64,000 nt of DNA. It comes from Argyresthia goedartella (Eukaryota; Arthropoda; Insecta; Lepidoptera; Argyresthiidae). A program made the translations under genes and the position numbers. The notes under the pieces are model-generated. The model made no database searches. It was not told where the DNA came from and was given only the letters and a program-made list of their open reading frames with translations. Shown in pieces: positions 22,234 through 34,165 of the stretch. Location: the NCBI GenBank assembly GCA_949825045.1, contig OX463824.1, positions 30,040,001-30,104,000 of the forward strand, read 5' to 3'. The stretch's first letter is position 1. Every line of letters begins with the position of its first letter.

Positions 22234-22432
22234 GGGGGGTTACCACAACGTCTTGTGCCGATTCAGATTAGGAACCTAATTTGATCCGAAAAATTACCGT
22301 GATCGTCTTAAAATAGGTCTTGGAACTAAATAAATAAAGCCCATTATGGCGAATTTGAATGATAATGGTTGCCATGGTGATGTTCTTGTTTTGAACCTAA
22401 TTTGAATCGGAAAAAGATTGTGGTAACCCCCC
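22234..22432. mobile_element. MITE with about 40-bp imperfect inverted ends
   Basis: The left end GGGGGGTTACCACAA... CCGATTCAGATTAGG and right end CCTAATTTGAATCGG... TTGTGGTAACCCCCC are inverses with a few mismatches. It is about 200 bp with no coding capacity and sits 14 bp left of the hairpin array. Confidence 0.8.
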
Positions 22433-22443
22433 AGTTCTGACAA

Positions 22444-22836
22444 ATTCATGCAACATCATAATCCAGTTACGAGTGTACTCACACTACACTGGTAACTGGA
22501 TTACGATGTTCGTTATCCAGTTACCGGTGTACTCACACTACACTGGTAACTGGATTACGATGTTCGTAATCCAGTTACCGGTGTACTCACACTACACTGG
22601 TAACTGGATTACGATGTTCGTAATCCAGTTACCGGTGTACTCACACTACACTGGTAACTGGATTACGATGTTCGTAATCCAGTTACCGGTGTACTCACAC
22701 TACACTGGTAACTGGATTACGATGTTCGTAATCCAGTTACCGGTGTACTCACACTACACTGGTAACTGGATTACGATGTTCGTAATCCAGTTACCAGTGT
22801 ACTCACACTACACTGGTAACTGGATTACGATGTTGC
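22444..22836. repeat. seven tandem 54-bp hairpin-forming units with inverted outer flanks
   Basis: Each unit is GTAATCCAGTTACC-GGTGTA, a CTCACAC loop, TACACTGGTAACTGGATTAC and a GATGTTC spacer: 20-bp arms around 7 bases. Seven units run head to tail. The left edge reads ATTCATGCAACATC and the right edge GATGTTGCATGAAT, mutual inverses, so the whole locus is one palindrome whose hairpin core was multiplied. An open frame runs through it only because 54 is divisible by three. Confidence 0.93.
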
Positions 22837-23106
22837 ATGAATTATAAAACATAAAACTATCCTAGTCGCCAACGCCGATTATTGGAATATACTGCTACAA
22901 CAATACAAATCGTAGTTATATTCTATAGAATAATCGATCTATTTGGTGATGCATGGAGAGACCATGTGAGAGTGTGCGAGGTTCTGCGAGATGAATGCAT
23001 GATGCATGTGCTGTCCTGTAATAATTTTCTTGTATGCAATTATTATTTATTATGATATTAACATTGATTTATTTTGTCATGACTTCATAAATTATGAGAT
23101 GTTGTA
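22837..23106. other. no gene seen
   Basis: AT-rich spacer between the hairpin array and the next inverted-repeat element. Confidence 0.5.
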
Positions 23107-23603
23107 TATGTCGCAGTTAGTTGGTTAAATCAGACACTTAACTAATTCTCTAGACGTTTATTAAATACCGACACTTAACCAGGTCACAAAATTCCGTCAG
23201 ACAAGTGAGTGAACGAAACGTTTGACGAGTTGTCTAAAAGTTCCTAGGTAACAAGACAAATAAAATATAAATATTTTTTATGCGTGCTTAACTTTATGTT
23301 TTAAGTATTTTTTGTTGTTCTTACATCTTCAACCTCACACGAAGGATAAAGGGCGCTTCGCTCACCCCCTTTACCCTTCACCTAAACTACTGCAATGTTG
23401 ATATAAGCTGTGAAAATCAGCTATTGTCGTTACGCCATCTTGTTTTCCAACACGCCGGCTTTCAGTTAGACAGATTGTTAAACGTTTTCGACGATGCTTT
23501 TATGAAATCAAAATGCTAGTGACTTGGTTAAACGTCGGTATTTAATTAACGGTCTAGAGATTTAGTTGAGTGACTGAGTTAACCATCCAACTGCGACATA
23601 TAT
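23107..23603. mobile_element. inverted-repeat element with long imperfect ends
   Basis: The left arm (TATGTCGCAGTTAGTTGG... TAAATACCGAC) at 23107-23193 and its inverse at 23517-23603 pair with few mismatches, and the similarity continues inward more weakly to about 23250 and 23450. No transposase. The middle (about 23282-23400) holds a piece of repeat family B in antisense, probably a later insertion. Confidence 0.82.
23282..23400 (-). repeat. family B fragment
   Basis: TTTTTTGTTGTTCTTACAT, ACACGAAGGATAAAGGG and CCCTTTACCCTTCACCTAA match the core of family B at 44880-44985. Confidence 0.8.
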
Positions 23604-25255
23604 ATTGTAATGCATTAATTGTAAATGGTAATTCTGAAATTTATTTTTTTATTTTAACTGCACAATTTCTTCATTAATAGTGTATTAAGTTCTATGTAGT
23701 TTATGCCATGAATATAACTATACACCGATTACAAAACAGCTTCGTATAATATACATAATAGGATCATAGTTTATTTAAGTGTGTGTGATATGTAAGTATT
23801 GCAAGCATACTAGACAGCAACGGTGGCGCGAGCAGTCACTATCTGGCTCCAACGAAAATCAGCGATGAGAGCTCCCATCCTCAGCACAATGCCTTTTGCA
23901 CAGCAAAGACACACCTTTCCTCACGTCAGTTGAGTTTGTTTCAAATTGTTTATGGGCCCCTTATCTGACCAATACCCTTGGGAAATGTCTAACAGTGACG
24001 CTCCCTGACAATAATTGTGTCAAATTGATGTTTCTCATGATATTTTTATCATTAAGTTCTCTTTTTAGTGTTCGGTCATTATTTTTTCTTTCTTCTGACA
24101 TTGTCGTTGCCAGATGGCCCAAGGTCGCACCGAATGTCAACCTATTCCGAGAGCCCTATACTCTTGCTGAGATTTATCAGGGTGAGATGATAATGATGAT
24201 TATTTCCATAAAGAAAACGTTTATTTTTCAAAGTACATTATTTTTACTGTCTGAAAAAGCCATAGTTTTTTTTTAACTTCTCTTCTTATATGCACTGGCA
24301 GCGGTACAATTTCGCCCACGTTTAGCCAGTAGTTAAATTTTGCATGACAGCGCGCCAACCCGTCGCCCGGCGCCTCCTTTCCTAACTACCACAAGCCCGG
24401 CCCCACCATTTATCCCACACTCACTCGTGAGCGCATATGGTACGAAAGTTATTGCTTAGAGTCCGCTCCCGTTGGACTTAGTTCGTCTGTTCTTTATTGT
24501 GAACCGTTAAATTTTACAGCCATGCATAAGCCCGGCGATTCTGCTGGGCAAAGAGTTTGTGAGGGTAGGTGTTAAAGTTGGTTGAAACGTTGCAACCTTA
24601 GGTTTTCAGGACGCTTTTTTAAAAGCGTGTTTCACTATATGATCTGCCAAATAACATGGCACTAGAGGTTATTCACACATTAAAGGACCTTCTCCAAAAT
24701 CCTATTCATGTATCGCGAATTCTGTCGCTTGGCATACAAACCCATCGCGAAACTGGTATCGCTAACTATGGTGGTAAAAGACCTACAAGGAAGCTGGTAC
24801 TACGAGATTCAGTCAGTTTGTGATAGGTTTTATTGTTAAACGATATAATTAGTACGGTACTTAAATTTGATTTTGGTGAAGGTCCTCTGCTGTGTAAATT
24901 AATTTTAATTTTATTTACTAAGGTTTACAAAACGGATAACAATCATAAAATTTCATTGTTGGGATATTTAAAACATATGGTTCTTCAGTGCTCTCCAAAA
25001 TATGAAAAGTTAGGTAGCTACATATGGTAGGCGGACCACAAAATGATATTAATATTTAATAATTTAAATTTAATAATAAAATAACAACATTAAAATTTTA
25101 AAATTAGCCTAATAATATTCAACAATATAATTCAACTTAGTCAATTACATTACAATTATGACATTAGATAACATTATTACGGTTTAGATTAGAATAAAAT
25201 ATCAAGATGTTTTTTGTATGGTAATAAATACAGGATAAGTCATAATTTATGGATG
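23604..25255. other. no gene seen
   Basis: 1.65 kb of mixed to AT-rich DNA. The open frame 23896-24276 reads hydrophobic and low-complexity with no family match that I can name. Nothing repetitive recurs elsewhere in the window as far as I can see. Confidence 0.5.
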
Positions 25256-25261
25256 GATTTA

Positions 25262-25445
25262 TAAATATATATATCCACTGAATGGGTGCCTACAGATAGA
25301 TACCGGCGTAGAGGAAGGCCCAGAAGAAGATGGCGGGACGATCTGGACAAGTTCCAAGCAGAGTGGGTCGATCTTGTGGCTCCCAGAGACGTGTGGGCTC
25401 GAACCGGGGAGGCCTTTTCCCAGCAGTGGGTCACTGTTATTGGCT
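25262..25445 (+). pseudogene. RTE-like LINE C-terminal fragment
   Basis: Plus-strand reading RYRRRGRPRRRWRDDLDKF, then RTGEAFSQQWV, the end of RTE-clade proteins (family form RGRP--RW-DD ... W----EAY-QQW). Only the last 60 residues are present. The same protein end, diverged, is seen on the minus strand at 17730-17830. Confidence 0.8.
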
Positions 25446-25589
25446 ACAAAAGAAATTGTCTAGGATACGTAATAAAAACCTAAAAAAACCGTCTGTGGAA
25501 ACCGTTCCGCAACTCAACGTCTTAAATTTGCGCCTATTTTGCATGACGTGGGTTGGGGGCACTACTCTTGCCCACCCAGCTCCTGTAGG

Positions 25590-26565
25590 AAGCCTAGCAG
25601 ACTCTTAATGTTGCCGACGACTTCCTGGAGCGACCTCGGCGTTCCAAGGTGTGTCGCCCGGTATATGGCCACGCCAACATGACGTGGGTGGCTGTCTCCT
25701 CGACCTCCACGCAGGCTCTGCTCAGGGGGCTCTCCGTGACACCTAGAGTGTGTAAGTATTTGTTTAGCAAAGCGTGTCCAGGTATTGCTCCGGTTACCAA
25801 GCGAAGCTGTGGCCTCTTGAGCTTCAGAAGCTTACGCCATAATCCTGGCCTGATCATCGGGAGGGCCTGTCCGACTTGCTTGCAGGTATCCAATGTAGAT
25901 CTGCATTGCTGTCGGATAGTATGCGTAAAGGGAAATCCTTTACCTCTCTTTTTGCAATAGCTATAGTAGCCATTATGATGCCCCTGCACTCGGCTTGGAA
26001 GACGGTATTGTGAGCACCTAATGATTTTGATTTCCTCAAGTTTAGATCTTCCGCGAATGCCCCGGCGCCTGTACCTGAGTTTTTTTTAAAACCGTCTGTG
26101 AAAATCCTTAGTTCTCTTTGATTGAGGCCCTCCCAAGGGACTTCATGCAGTTGTATTATATACCTTTTGTAGAAGACATATTGCTTGGGTATCCTGTCAG
26201 TCACCGCTTCTAATAGCGGCTCCTTGCCTATGTACTCATCGAGTATTTCAGTGTGGGGTGTATGTCCTGGCATGTCTCCATAAGTTGAGTTTTTTAAGAC
26301 GCACCGCAGTTGCAGCCGCCTCCTGCTTAATGAAGAGGTGAAGCGGCGGCAGATCCAGTATGACTTCCAGCGCCACAGTGTAGCATCCCGTTGCTGCCAT
26401 GCAAGCCAGCCTCTGGAGTCGTTGTAGTTTAGCTTTGACAGTGGATAATTTGGTTGGTGGCCACCAGATTATCGCGCCGTAGCTTATTATCGGTCTGATG
26501 ACAGCTGAGTATAGCCACAGGGTAGTTTTCGGGGTTAGCCTCAGATTTTACCTACCATTCTTCGG
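25590..26565 (-). pseudogene. LINE fragment: RT C-terminus plus RNase H domain
   Basis: Minus strand. From 26565 down: a thumb region readable in a frame without its own start (LWLYSAVIRPIISYGAIIWW, AKLQRLQRLACMAATG), then RNase H at 26273-25854 with catalytic residues in IFTDGFKKNSGTGAGA, FQAECRGI and ILSDSNADL, then after a frameshift at about 25860-25990 the C-terminal Cys/His segment (LVTGAIPGHALLNKYLHTLG, CVEVEETATHVML). LINE-encoded RNase H is typical of the I superfamily and its relatives. The RT catalytic core and everything upstream are lost. The ending near 25590 lies about 145 bp from the RTE fragment on the other strand. Confidence 0.85.
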
Positions 26566-27130
26566 CACTGCCAAAATGTGACAGTCGCTTTATCAATCTA
26601 ACTATTCAGATGTAATATATGATAAACAGTCAGATAATTCTATTTGATATATTAAAAGAACAAATTCTGTCGAATTCCTCAGATAAACAGACACAGACGT
26701 TATCTAAGAAGTAAAAATTTGCCGTAAAAAGCATAAAAATGCAGCGAAGGAAATTTGAGCCAAAGAGTTTTGTTTATCTGAGAATTGTTTTTTACGGAAT
26801 TTTCAGGTGTCCTGTATTTTTTAGATGAGAATAACGCCATTTATATTTGTACACAATTATCTTGTAGTCGTGTCCTCAGTTTAATGCCCTTCAAAATCTT
26901 TTACTTACAGAATTATAATACGAAGAATAATAAATGTTTCTTCTTTCTTCTTTCTGTCTTAAATTAGTCATAAGTCAGTGCGAACATCCTTTCAAAACAT
27001 CAATTTGAAGTGGATTGTGATAGATGTCAGAGATACTGAAAAGAACAACAGTTCCTTTTCAGTGTACATGTGGTCTAAGTTAAGGTAACAAGGCTACTGT
27101 AAATAACCAGGATTCAAATTCAGTGCATAT
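26566..27130. other. no gene; small hairpin
   Basis: AT-rich. AATTCCTCAGATAAAC near 26675 and GTTTATCTGAGAATT near 26770 are inverses, with TTGCCGTAAAAAGC/TTTTTTACGG between, perhaps a small degenerate inverted-repeat element. Confidence 0.45.
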
Positions 27131-27331
27131 AGGTTAGCATCGCAATAGCGGTCATTGACTCTTGTCTACCACTATATAATCGTGGGTTAGCGATTATTCT
27201 TACTCTCGCTTAGCTTATCATGGTGGCGGTCGCCGATCGTTGCCATGGTTACCGAACGTTACCATACTTACCATGAATGATTCGGTTCCTAGTAGCAGTC
27301 GGGTCAATGACCGCTATCGCGATGCTAACCT
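27131..27331. mobile_element. MITE of about 200 bp with 29-bp inverted ends
   Basis: AGGTTAGCATCGCAATAGCG... (27131-27159) and its inverse at 27303-27331 differ at one base. Interior is partly self-complementary. No coding capacity. Confidence 0.85.
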
Positions 27332-28014
27332 GTGTACTATATAGCATAGGTGTACTAGTATACTACAAAGGTAAACCAAACTTTTAACGTCACTTCTGTT
27401 CTACATTATTTCGCGCTTGATGTGCAGGACAGCCAACGTTAAACTCGGCGCTGAGTCTTTTTTTCAGCTTTTCAGCGCCGAAAAGTTGGTCAGAGTGTCG
27501 ATGGCGTCACATGTGTGTATTGTTGCTAGTTTAGACATTATGTGCCGAATGCTGGCTGAATAGCTTTTTGCAGCAAAAGCTTTATTTGTTATTTCTTTGA
27601 CCACACATTTTCAGATAGAAGCTGTAAGCGGCTAAAGGATTTTCTGAATGGAATTCAGTGACAGTTTGGTAAACCACGAATAGGTATCTCTTTGTTAGAA
27701 TTATAAAACAAAGATAATTTATCGGATCAACGAATTATGTTTGTGTACCGCAGTTGGGTTTTTTAGGTTTTTTACTAATTATATCATATGTTTGTCAGGA
27801 TTTTCCCCATGAGGTATGTTTGAGGCACAATTGTCCTTACATTTAGCCAGTTATTCTATACTATTAATGTAATTTTGAATATGACAAAAGAATAATCGGC
27901 CGAATCAATAAATAAAGTATACCCTAAAACTTCTAATATTGAAAGGAAAATGCCCATTATTGTCATGAGGGAACTTCAACCAAGTGAGTTAGATTTTAAT
28001 TTTTTATGAACATA
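27332..28014. other. no gene; one hairpin
   Basis: A short hairpin CGGCGCTGA/TCAGCGCCG lies at about 27447-27474. The rest is AT-rich without recognisable content. Confidence 0.5.
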
Positions 28015-28024
28015 AGCTTTTATT

Positions 28025-28300
28025 TTTTAGCTAACTAGAGCCACACAAGAGATGCGGGTTCGAAACCTGACCATGTACCTATAACATAATTAATTTATCT
28101 TAAGTACGTTCAGTTTTTCGTATGACATGTTCAGTTGTAGGTCCCGGAAACTATCGCTACGTGGTAGAGGTCGCAAAACCACTCCATCAACCCGCAGTGA
28201 GCCAGCGTGGTGGATTCTGACTTGATCTTACTCGTAACCAGGTTAAGGCCTGTGTCCTTTAGCGGGGACATTAATGCGCTACATTTATTAATAGTGGTTC
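28025..28300 (+). repeat. SINE family 1, head-truncated copy
   Basis: Pol III B-box-like GGTTCGAAACC at 28058, followed by CATGTACC, ATAATTAATTTATCTTAAGTAC and a body ending GGGGACATTAATGCGCTACA. It matches the fuller copy at 39797-40103; the A-box part is lost here. Confidence 0.8.
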
Positions 28301-29967
28301 TGTGAGAACAGTAGACCTCGCGAGCCCTTCGACATACATAAAAAAATATCATGACTGACGGAAAAAAGGCTTTGTTATAATGCGATACAAGTTTATTTTA
28401 CGCAACAATTCAACGAAGAAAATAAATTTTAAATTGAATTTTAGGTGCTCGAATTTTCAAATTACTATGAGCAAAATAGGGGTATAAATTTGGCGATGAC
28501 TCGTGTATCCTTGGAAAAATCTGGTGTCTACCAGTTCATCTCGAGAAGACGGAGAGGACTGTTTAGTCTAAATAGGTATACATTTTCCGAAATAAAATAA
28601 AAAACTGAAATCCGCTATAGCGTACGTTTGCTACAGCAAACTTCCTCCTCCCCCCCCCCTTTTTTTTTCCCCTGCGCTCCCCCCAAACCTCCGGCTCTTT
28701 GAAGTTTATCGGATGATCAACTGGAATCATTATAAATAAAATAACCCGACTGCATTTTCATTCAATAACACATACAAACTTATGAATGCACCTGGTTACG
28801 TACATTGAGTATGAAAGTAGCCGCACCAATAATTTCGTCACGACATAAGTCCGCCGTTTAAAAAAATATCAAAAAACTGACCGTCAAAAAATACTATATA
28901 ACTATCAAATTTACTCACAAAATTTCACGAGAATCGGTTGAGAAATGCGACCTGTAGCCGAGAATAGACAGACAGACAGGCATTTTTGGCTCATCTCGAA
29001 ACTGGATGCGTCGCCCGCTTTGCTCGCTCGGTCAATTATTATTAAGGGATTAAATATGGCCAGAAATGCATCTTTAGCTTCAATTCTAGGCTAAACTAGA
29101 CAACATATAAATGTAGGATAAATATATGTTATAAAATGTCTATTAGAAATAAGAATGGACTTTTAAAATTACCGGGTATCTGTTATATTTAATACTTAAA
29201 AATATTTTTCGCAATGCATTAATATTCAACTAAATGAACAAGCGCTCGGAAAAGAAATCAGTTTCCTATAAGAAACTTACACGCAAAAATAGGTAAAAAA
29301 AAAGGGAAATTTTTGGTTGTTTTATTTTATTTTTAATGTTATTATTACAGGAGTTTAGTAATATTTTCTATTATTTTCTTGGTCTCGGAGCTCGGGCTAA
29401 CCCGCGGGGCTCTGCGCGGGAGCATGGGTCAGTCTGCTTCGACGCGATGCGACGGGTATTTGTTTTATTTGTCTAATTCTCAATGCCATTGGCCTTTGTT
29501 CAGCCCTTAATTATAAGTATAACAAAAATACTGTCTCCTAAAAAGTAAGATACTCATCTAGGGCCAGAGAACCTGTTAAGACGAAATAAAGGAGCCGAAA
29601 TTCTATAGGGTGTCGTCGTTTTATTACAGAGTTCCCATGGCCACCTTCCGGCTCGATCATCAGATCAGCTCCAAGTCATATATTGCATTGTCATCCGATT
29701 TACATATACAGGCAAAATTTCAGCTCAATTGGAAACCGGGATGTAAATCAAATTTTACTTGCAAGATTTGATTACAAACAGTCAGACCAACATACGGACA
29801 GCTTCTCTGTCCGTCTGTTGGTCTACAGGCGAAAGCAGCTATTAAAAAACCGGTCAAGTGCAGTCGGATTTCGCACATTTAGGGTTCCATACCAAATGTG
29901 GGAATTTTAAAGAAAAAAACTTATTTATCAATTATTTTTAGAAAAATACACGTAATAATAAACATTA
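28301..29967. other. repeat scraps, no gene
   Basis: A C-run/T-run sits at 28650-28672. A family A fragment (ACATACAAACTTATGAATGC) lies at about 28767-28845. A repeat ending GCTTTGCTCGCTCGGTCAAT is at about 28900-29035 and recurs at 34705-34735. The family A terminal piece AAAAAACCGGTCAAGTGCAG is at 29850-29895. No coding feature is supported. Confidence 0.6.
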
Positions 29968-31008
29968 TCAACTCAGAGCTGCAACATCTGAGCTGCTACA
30001 ACTACAACGCCAGAACGCGGAATTGGTAGGCATTCTAATTGAGGACGAGGAGGATGAGACCAGCAAGGAGGATGACACCAGCAAGAAGGATGAGCCCACA
30101 TCACAAACTCTGGTCTTGACCCCCCACAACGTCACAACGTGAGTGTTGCAACGCCCACTGTTGTCCCGACCAAGAAACAGCGTCGCCGCCGTCGTCGAGG
30201 AGGCACCTCACAGCTCATCAGCGCGAGCGCCGCGCCGCTAAGTGACGCGCGTGTCGCGCTGCCTGCTGAGTCGTGTGTCATGCTGCACGCTGCCGCGAGG
30301 GCCGCGCCGCTCGCCGTTACACGCGTTGCAACGCTCGCTACCGCGACTGCCGCGCCGCCCGCTGGCACGTGCATCGCACCGCACTCCAACACGAGTGTCC
30401 CGCCACTCACCTCAAATCGTGCTCCGAGAAGAACAATAGCAAACAAAAGAACTGTAGTTTATTCAGATAAGATAGGTGTAGATTTTGGTATGTTTTTGCA
30501 TTATGGCCTTAAGCAACAAGTGACAAATAATTGTTGTCCTAATAGTTCCTTTGAGGATATTATAAAAAAGATAGCTGTAGGGAATTTTGATGAAAATACT
30601 ACCATTGTTATTATGGTAGGAAACCACTCAAACATTAGTCGGAGTGCATTAGATACCGGTATAGAGGTACTGCTCAATTTATATAATAAGACGAAGTGCA
30701 AGTTTATTCTATGTAACTTTCCTTATTGTTCTAATTTATCGGGGAAACAAAATAAAAGTGTACATAGAATGAACATGCATCTATACAATATAACGTGTCA
30801 TCATAGTGATGCTATTTTATATTTCGACATGAATAATTTTATTCATAACTTTACTTTGACTCAGGATACTATGTACCTGTCTCATAAAACAAAAAAACGA
30901 GTAGCTACATTGTTAGCGTATAATATATGCGACACAGTTGTAAATACTATAACGCAGTTGCCTTCAGTTTTAGTTAGTATTAGTACTAATAGTAGTAACA
31001 AAACATAA
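29968..31008 (+). pseudogene. LINE-A ORF1: coiled-coil remnant plus SGNH-esterase-like domain
   Basis: An N-terminal stretch (SELLQLQRQNAELVGILIED, heptad-like, then an acidic DEEDETSKEDD) ends in a TGA at 30140-30142 in one frame; the rest continues in another frame to 31008, so a frameshift lies near 30140. Next comes a strongly GC-rich, Arg/Ala/Pro-rich segment (30170-30420). The C-terminal 190 residues fit the SGNH hydrolase-like domain of CR1-type ORF1 proteins: VVYSDKIGVDFG (nucleophile-Ser block), IVIMVGNHSNI (G-x-N block) and YLSHKTKKRVA (His block). The role of this domain in LINEs is thought to be RNA or membrane related, but is not established. No ATG start is visible for the intact part. 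Confidence 0.8.
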
Positions 31009-31048
31009 GAAAATTTTACAAAATAAGCAAGGGTTTTCTGGCAATCAA

Positions 31049-33924
31049 ATGAAAAATACTAGGACAAAGGGTAAGCCCCACTTAAATATTTCCCATCAAA
31101 ACATGCAGGGTCTACCTGGCAAAGAACTTGTATTAGAATTATTTCTTAATCATTCAGACACCGATGTTATTTGTATTACAGAACACTGGTTAAAGGAAAA
31201 TATGATGTCTTTTAACATAAATAATTACAAAATTGTCAGTTGTTACAATAGAAAGACTGCCGATAGAGGTGGTTCTTTAATCTTAGTAACAAATAAAATT
31301 AAGGTGAAATAACGGAAAGATATTCTTGCACTTACTCTAGAAAGACAAATAGAGGTACCCTGTGTTGAGTTGGATAGCCATATTATTGTTTGTGTCTACA
31401 GACCTCCGAGAGATTAAAACGGCCATGGCAATTTTGAAATGTTCGAGAAAATTATGGAGGATGCCCTCATTACACTTTGTAATAGAAGAAAAATGTTAAT
31501 TATTTGTGGCAATTTTAATGTAGATTTGCTTGTAGATACAACATTGAAACAACGATTAATAACTCTGTTCAAATCATTTAATTTATGTCATATATTTCTA
31601 GAGCCGACTAGAATTACACTTACCAGCCAAACTTGCTTAGATAACGTACTTTGTGACTGTGCATTCACAAGTAAAAATGTAATTAACTGCTTACCCTCCG
31701 ATCACAGTGGTCAAACAGTTTCATTCCCAATTGCCAGTAAAAATAGGACTGATCCATCATTTTATAGGCCTATTACATCCCATAGACTAGAGACGTATAT
31801 GAAAAAGTTAGATATAAATTTGCCAGTACCGGATTTTGATGAACAGAACCCAAACAAAATCTACTCAGACTTCTTCAGCATTATTCAGACAGAATTCAAT
31901 AAAGTTTTTAAATTAAAGAATGTCAGTGACTACAACGGTAAATCTAAATTTAATGACTGGGCAACGTTTGGAATTCGTAAAAGTAGAGTTATCTTATATG
32001 ACCTTTATGAACAAAAAACCTATAACTTTGATCGAAAATTTCATGACTACGTTAAACAATATTCCAAAACTTTCAAGTTGGTTTGTAGAACTGCAAAAAC
32101 TTTACACATTAATAGAAAAATTCAAAATTCAAATAATAGAATGAAAACAGCTTGGCAAATAATAAACCGCGAAACTGGCAAAGTTATACCAAGGGACAAT
32201 GATTTCTGCCTAAAGATAGGTGATGATGTTGTTAAATCCAGCGCTGATGTTGCTCGAGCTTTTGAAACATTCTTCACCAATGTACCGTTACTCACAACAG
32301 ACCGTCTAAATTCATCTCCATATGAATCAGAGACTTTATTAAAAAATAACACTAGCGCCAGTAATGTATATTTAAAATTTCATCATGTATATCCCCAGGA
32401 CATTGTCAAAACGTTTAAATTACTTAACTTAAAAAATACGGAAGACCTGTGGGGTATATCAGTCAAAGTCATTGGTTCAGTAATTCTAGTTATAGCCCCA
32501 CACTTCGCTTATATATTCAATAAATGTGTTGACGATGGGGCTTTCCTAGACCTCATGAAACACAGTAAACTGATACCTTTGTTCAAGTCGTGAGATAAGG
32601 GTCATCCTTCAAATTTCAGACCAATATCTGTTCTTCCAACACTAAGTAAAATATTTGAAAAGATTATACTCAATCAAATGCTCTCACACTTCAACCGTAC
32701 AAAAAAACTCCACGCCAAACAATACGGTTTCACTAGGGGTAAATCGACTACGGATGCAGGTATTACCCTTATATCTCATATTTATTCTACATGGGAGGCC
32801 CCACAGGATGCTATCGGAGTTTTTTGCGACCTGTCGAAGGCGTTTGATTGTGTTGATCATAATACGCTATTAATTAAATGAAATCATTACGGAGTTAGAA
32901 ATAAAGCGTTGGATCTACTAAGATCATACCTAAGCAATAGAATTCAAAAGGCAGAAGTTAACGGCGTAAATCTGATGGATCGGGTGTTAAAATGGGCGTT
33001 CCACAACGTTCCATATTAGGCCCTTTCTTATTCCTGGTATATATTAATGATCTGCCTTTCATGGTGGAGAAATTAACTGACATAGTGTTGTTTGCTGATG
33101 ATACTTCACTGGTCTTCAAAATTGAAAGACAATAAGGAGAATTTGATGATGTTAATGGTGTATTGTCTTTAACCTTGAATTGGTTCACAGTTAATTATTT
33201 ATTGTTAAACGCTGGTAAAACCAAGTGTATCAAATTCTCACTTCCAAATGTCAGGCAAGTTGAGACCAGTTTAGTGTTAGACAACAGCACGTTAGAATTA
33301 GTAAATGATACGAAGTTTCTTGGAATAACCATTGATAGCAAATTGCAGTGGGGACCCCACATAGATAAATTGGCTGGTAAATTAAGTTCTGCGGCTTACG
33401 CTGTTAGGAACATCAGACAAAGCACGGATGTGGCTACATCTAGGCTAGTATATTTTAGTTACTTTCATAATGTGATGTCCTATGGTGTCTTGTTGTGGGG
33501 GAAAGCAGCGGATATTCAAACTATTTTTATTTTACAGAAAAGAGCTATTCGAGCAATTTATAATTTAAAACGAACAGACTCCTTAAGAGAGCTTTTTAAA
33601 GAAATTGACATACTAAGAGTAGCTAGTCAATTTATTTTCGAAAATATAATGTATGTACGCAAGAACCTTACAACATATTCCAAACTTAGCGATAGCTGTA
33701 ATGTTTACCTAAGAAATAATCACAGACTATGTGCGCCCCGTTTTAGACTCGCGAAGGTTAGCAATTCTTTCAAGGGTCAGTGCATTCTCTACTACAATAA
33801 GATACCTCTGGAGATTTTGAAATTGCCATTTGAGCAATTTAAAAAGCATGTTAAAGCAACTTTGTCGAAAAAGGGATATTACAATGTTCAAGATTACTTA
33901 AATGACAGGACTGTATGGGGTTAA
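31049..33924 (+). pseudogene. LINE-A ORF2: endonuclease and reverse transcriptase, several stops
   Basis: Endonuclease: HQNMQGL, CITEHWLKE, RGGSLILV, VYRPPRD, ICGNFNVDLL (usual GDFN), EPTRITLT and SDHSGQ. Reverse transcriptase: [58 protein letters not shown], catalytic [25 protein letters not shown], and a C-terminal end QDYLNDRTVWG. Lesions: in-frame stops at 31310-31312, 31415-31417, 32591-32593, 32879-32881 and, after a frameshift near 32985, 33133-33135. All hallmark motifs are intact otherwise, so the copy is dead but not ancient. Overall length is normal for the family. Confidence 0.92.
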
Positions 33925-34165
33925 TCTGGCTCAACACAGACCTTGCTGTTAATAATTTTGTAATTATTTATTCCAGCTTATTAAATAAAAATAAATCATA
34001 ATTGTATTAAGCACAACCTATTTTTAAAAGAGATCTAAAAATCAATCTGTGGGAGTTTCTACGCCCTTCTTCTCCCACAGTGGTCCAATGTAGAGAAGAG
34101 GCAAAAATGACGTTTGCTAAGTATATGTAAATATCTACAGTAATAAAGTACTTTTGAGTTTGAGT
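33925..34165 (+). other. LINE-A 3' UTR and tail
   Basis: Contains the conserved TGTGGGAGTTTCTACGCCC and GTGGTCCAATGTAGAGAAG blocks seen again at 35230-35285 and 40563-40622, then AATAAAG and a short tandem tail. These blocks are useful probes for other copies. Confidence 0.8.

Larger units (their letters stand above)
29968..34165 (+). mobile_element. LINE-A: CR1/Daphne-like LINE, near full length
   Basis: Contains ORF1 (SGNH-esterase-like), endonuclease, reverse transcriptase, 3' UTR, AATAAA and a GAGTTT-type short tandem tail at 34150-34165. The 5' start is placed where the readable ORF1 begins; the true element may start slightly upstream. Other copies in this window: 34733-35865, 40173-40680 and 43232-44590. 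Confidence 0.85.

Noticed and set aside
22473..22847. 124-codon open frame with 18-residue repeats (HYTGNWITMFVIQLPVYS)
   Set aside because: The 54-bp hairpin unit is a multiple of three, so any open frame stays open through all units. No upstream context or composition of a protein.
23896..24276. 126-codon hydrophobic open frame
   Set aside because: Low-complexity Leu/Ser/Phe-rich reading of AT-rich DNA, no domain or signal-peptide pattern that I trust.
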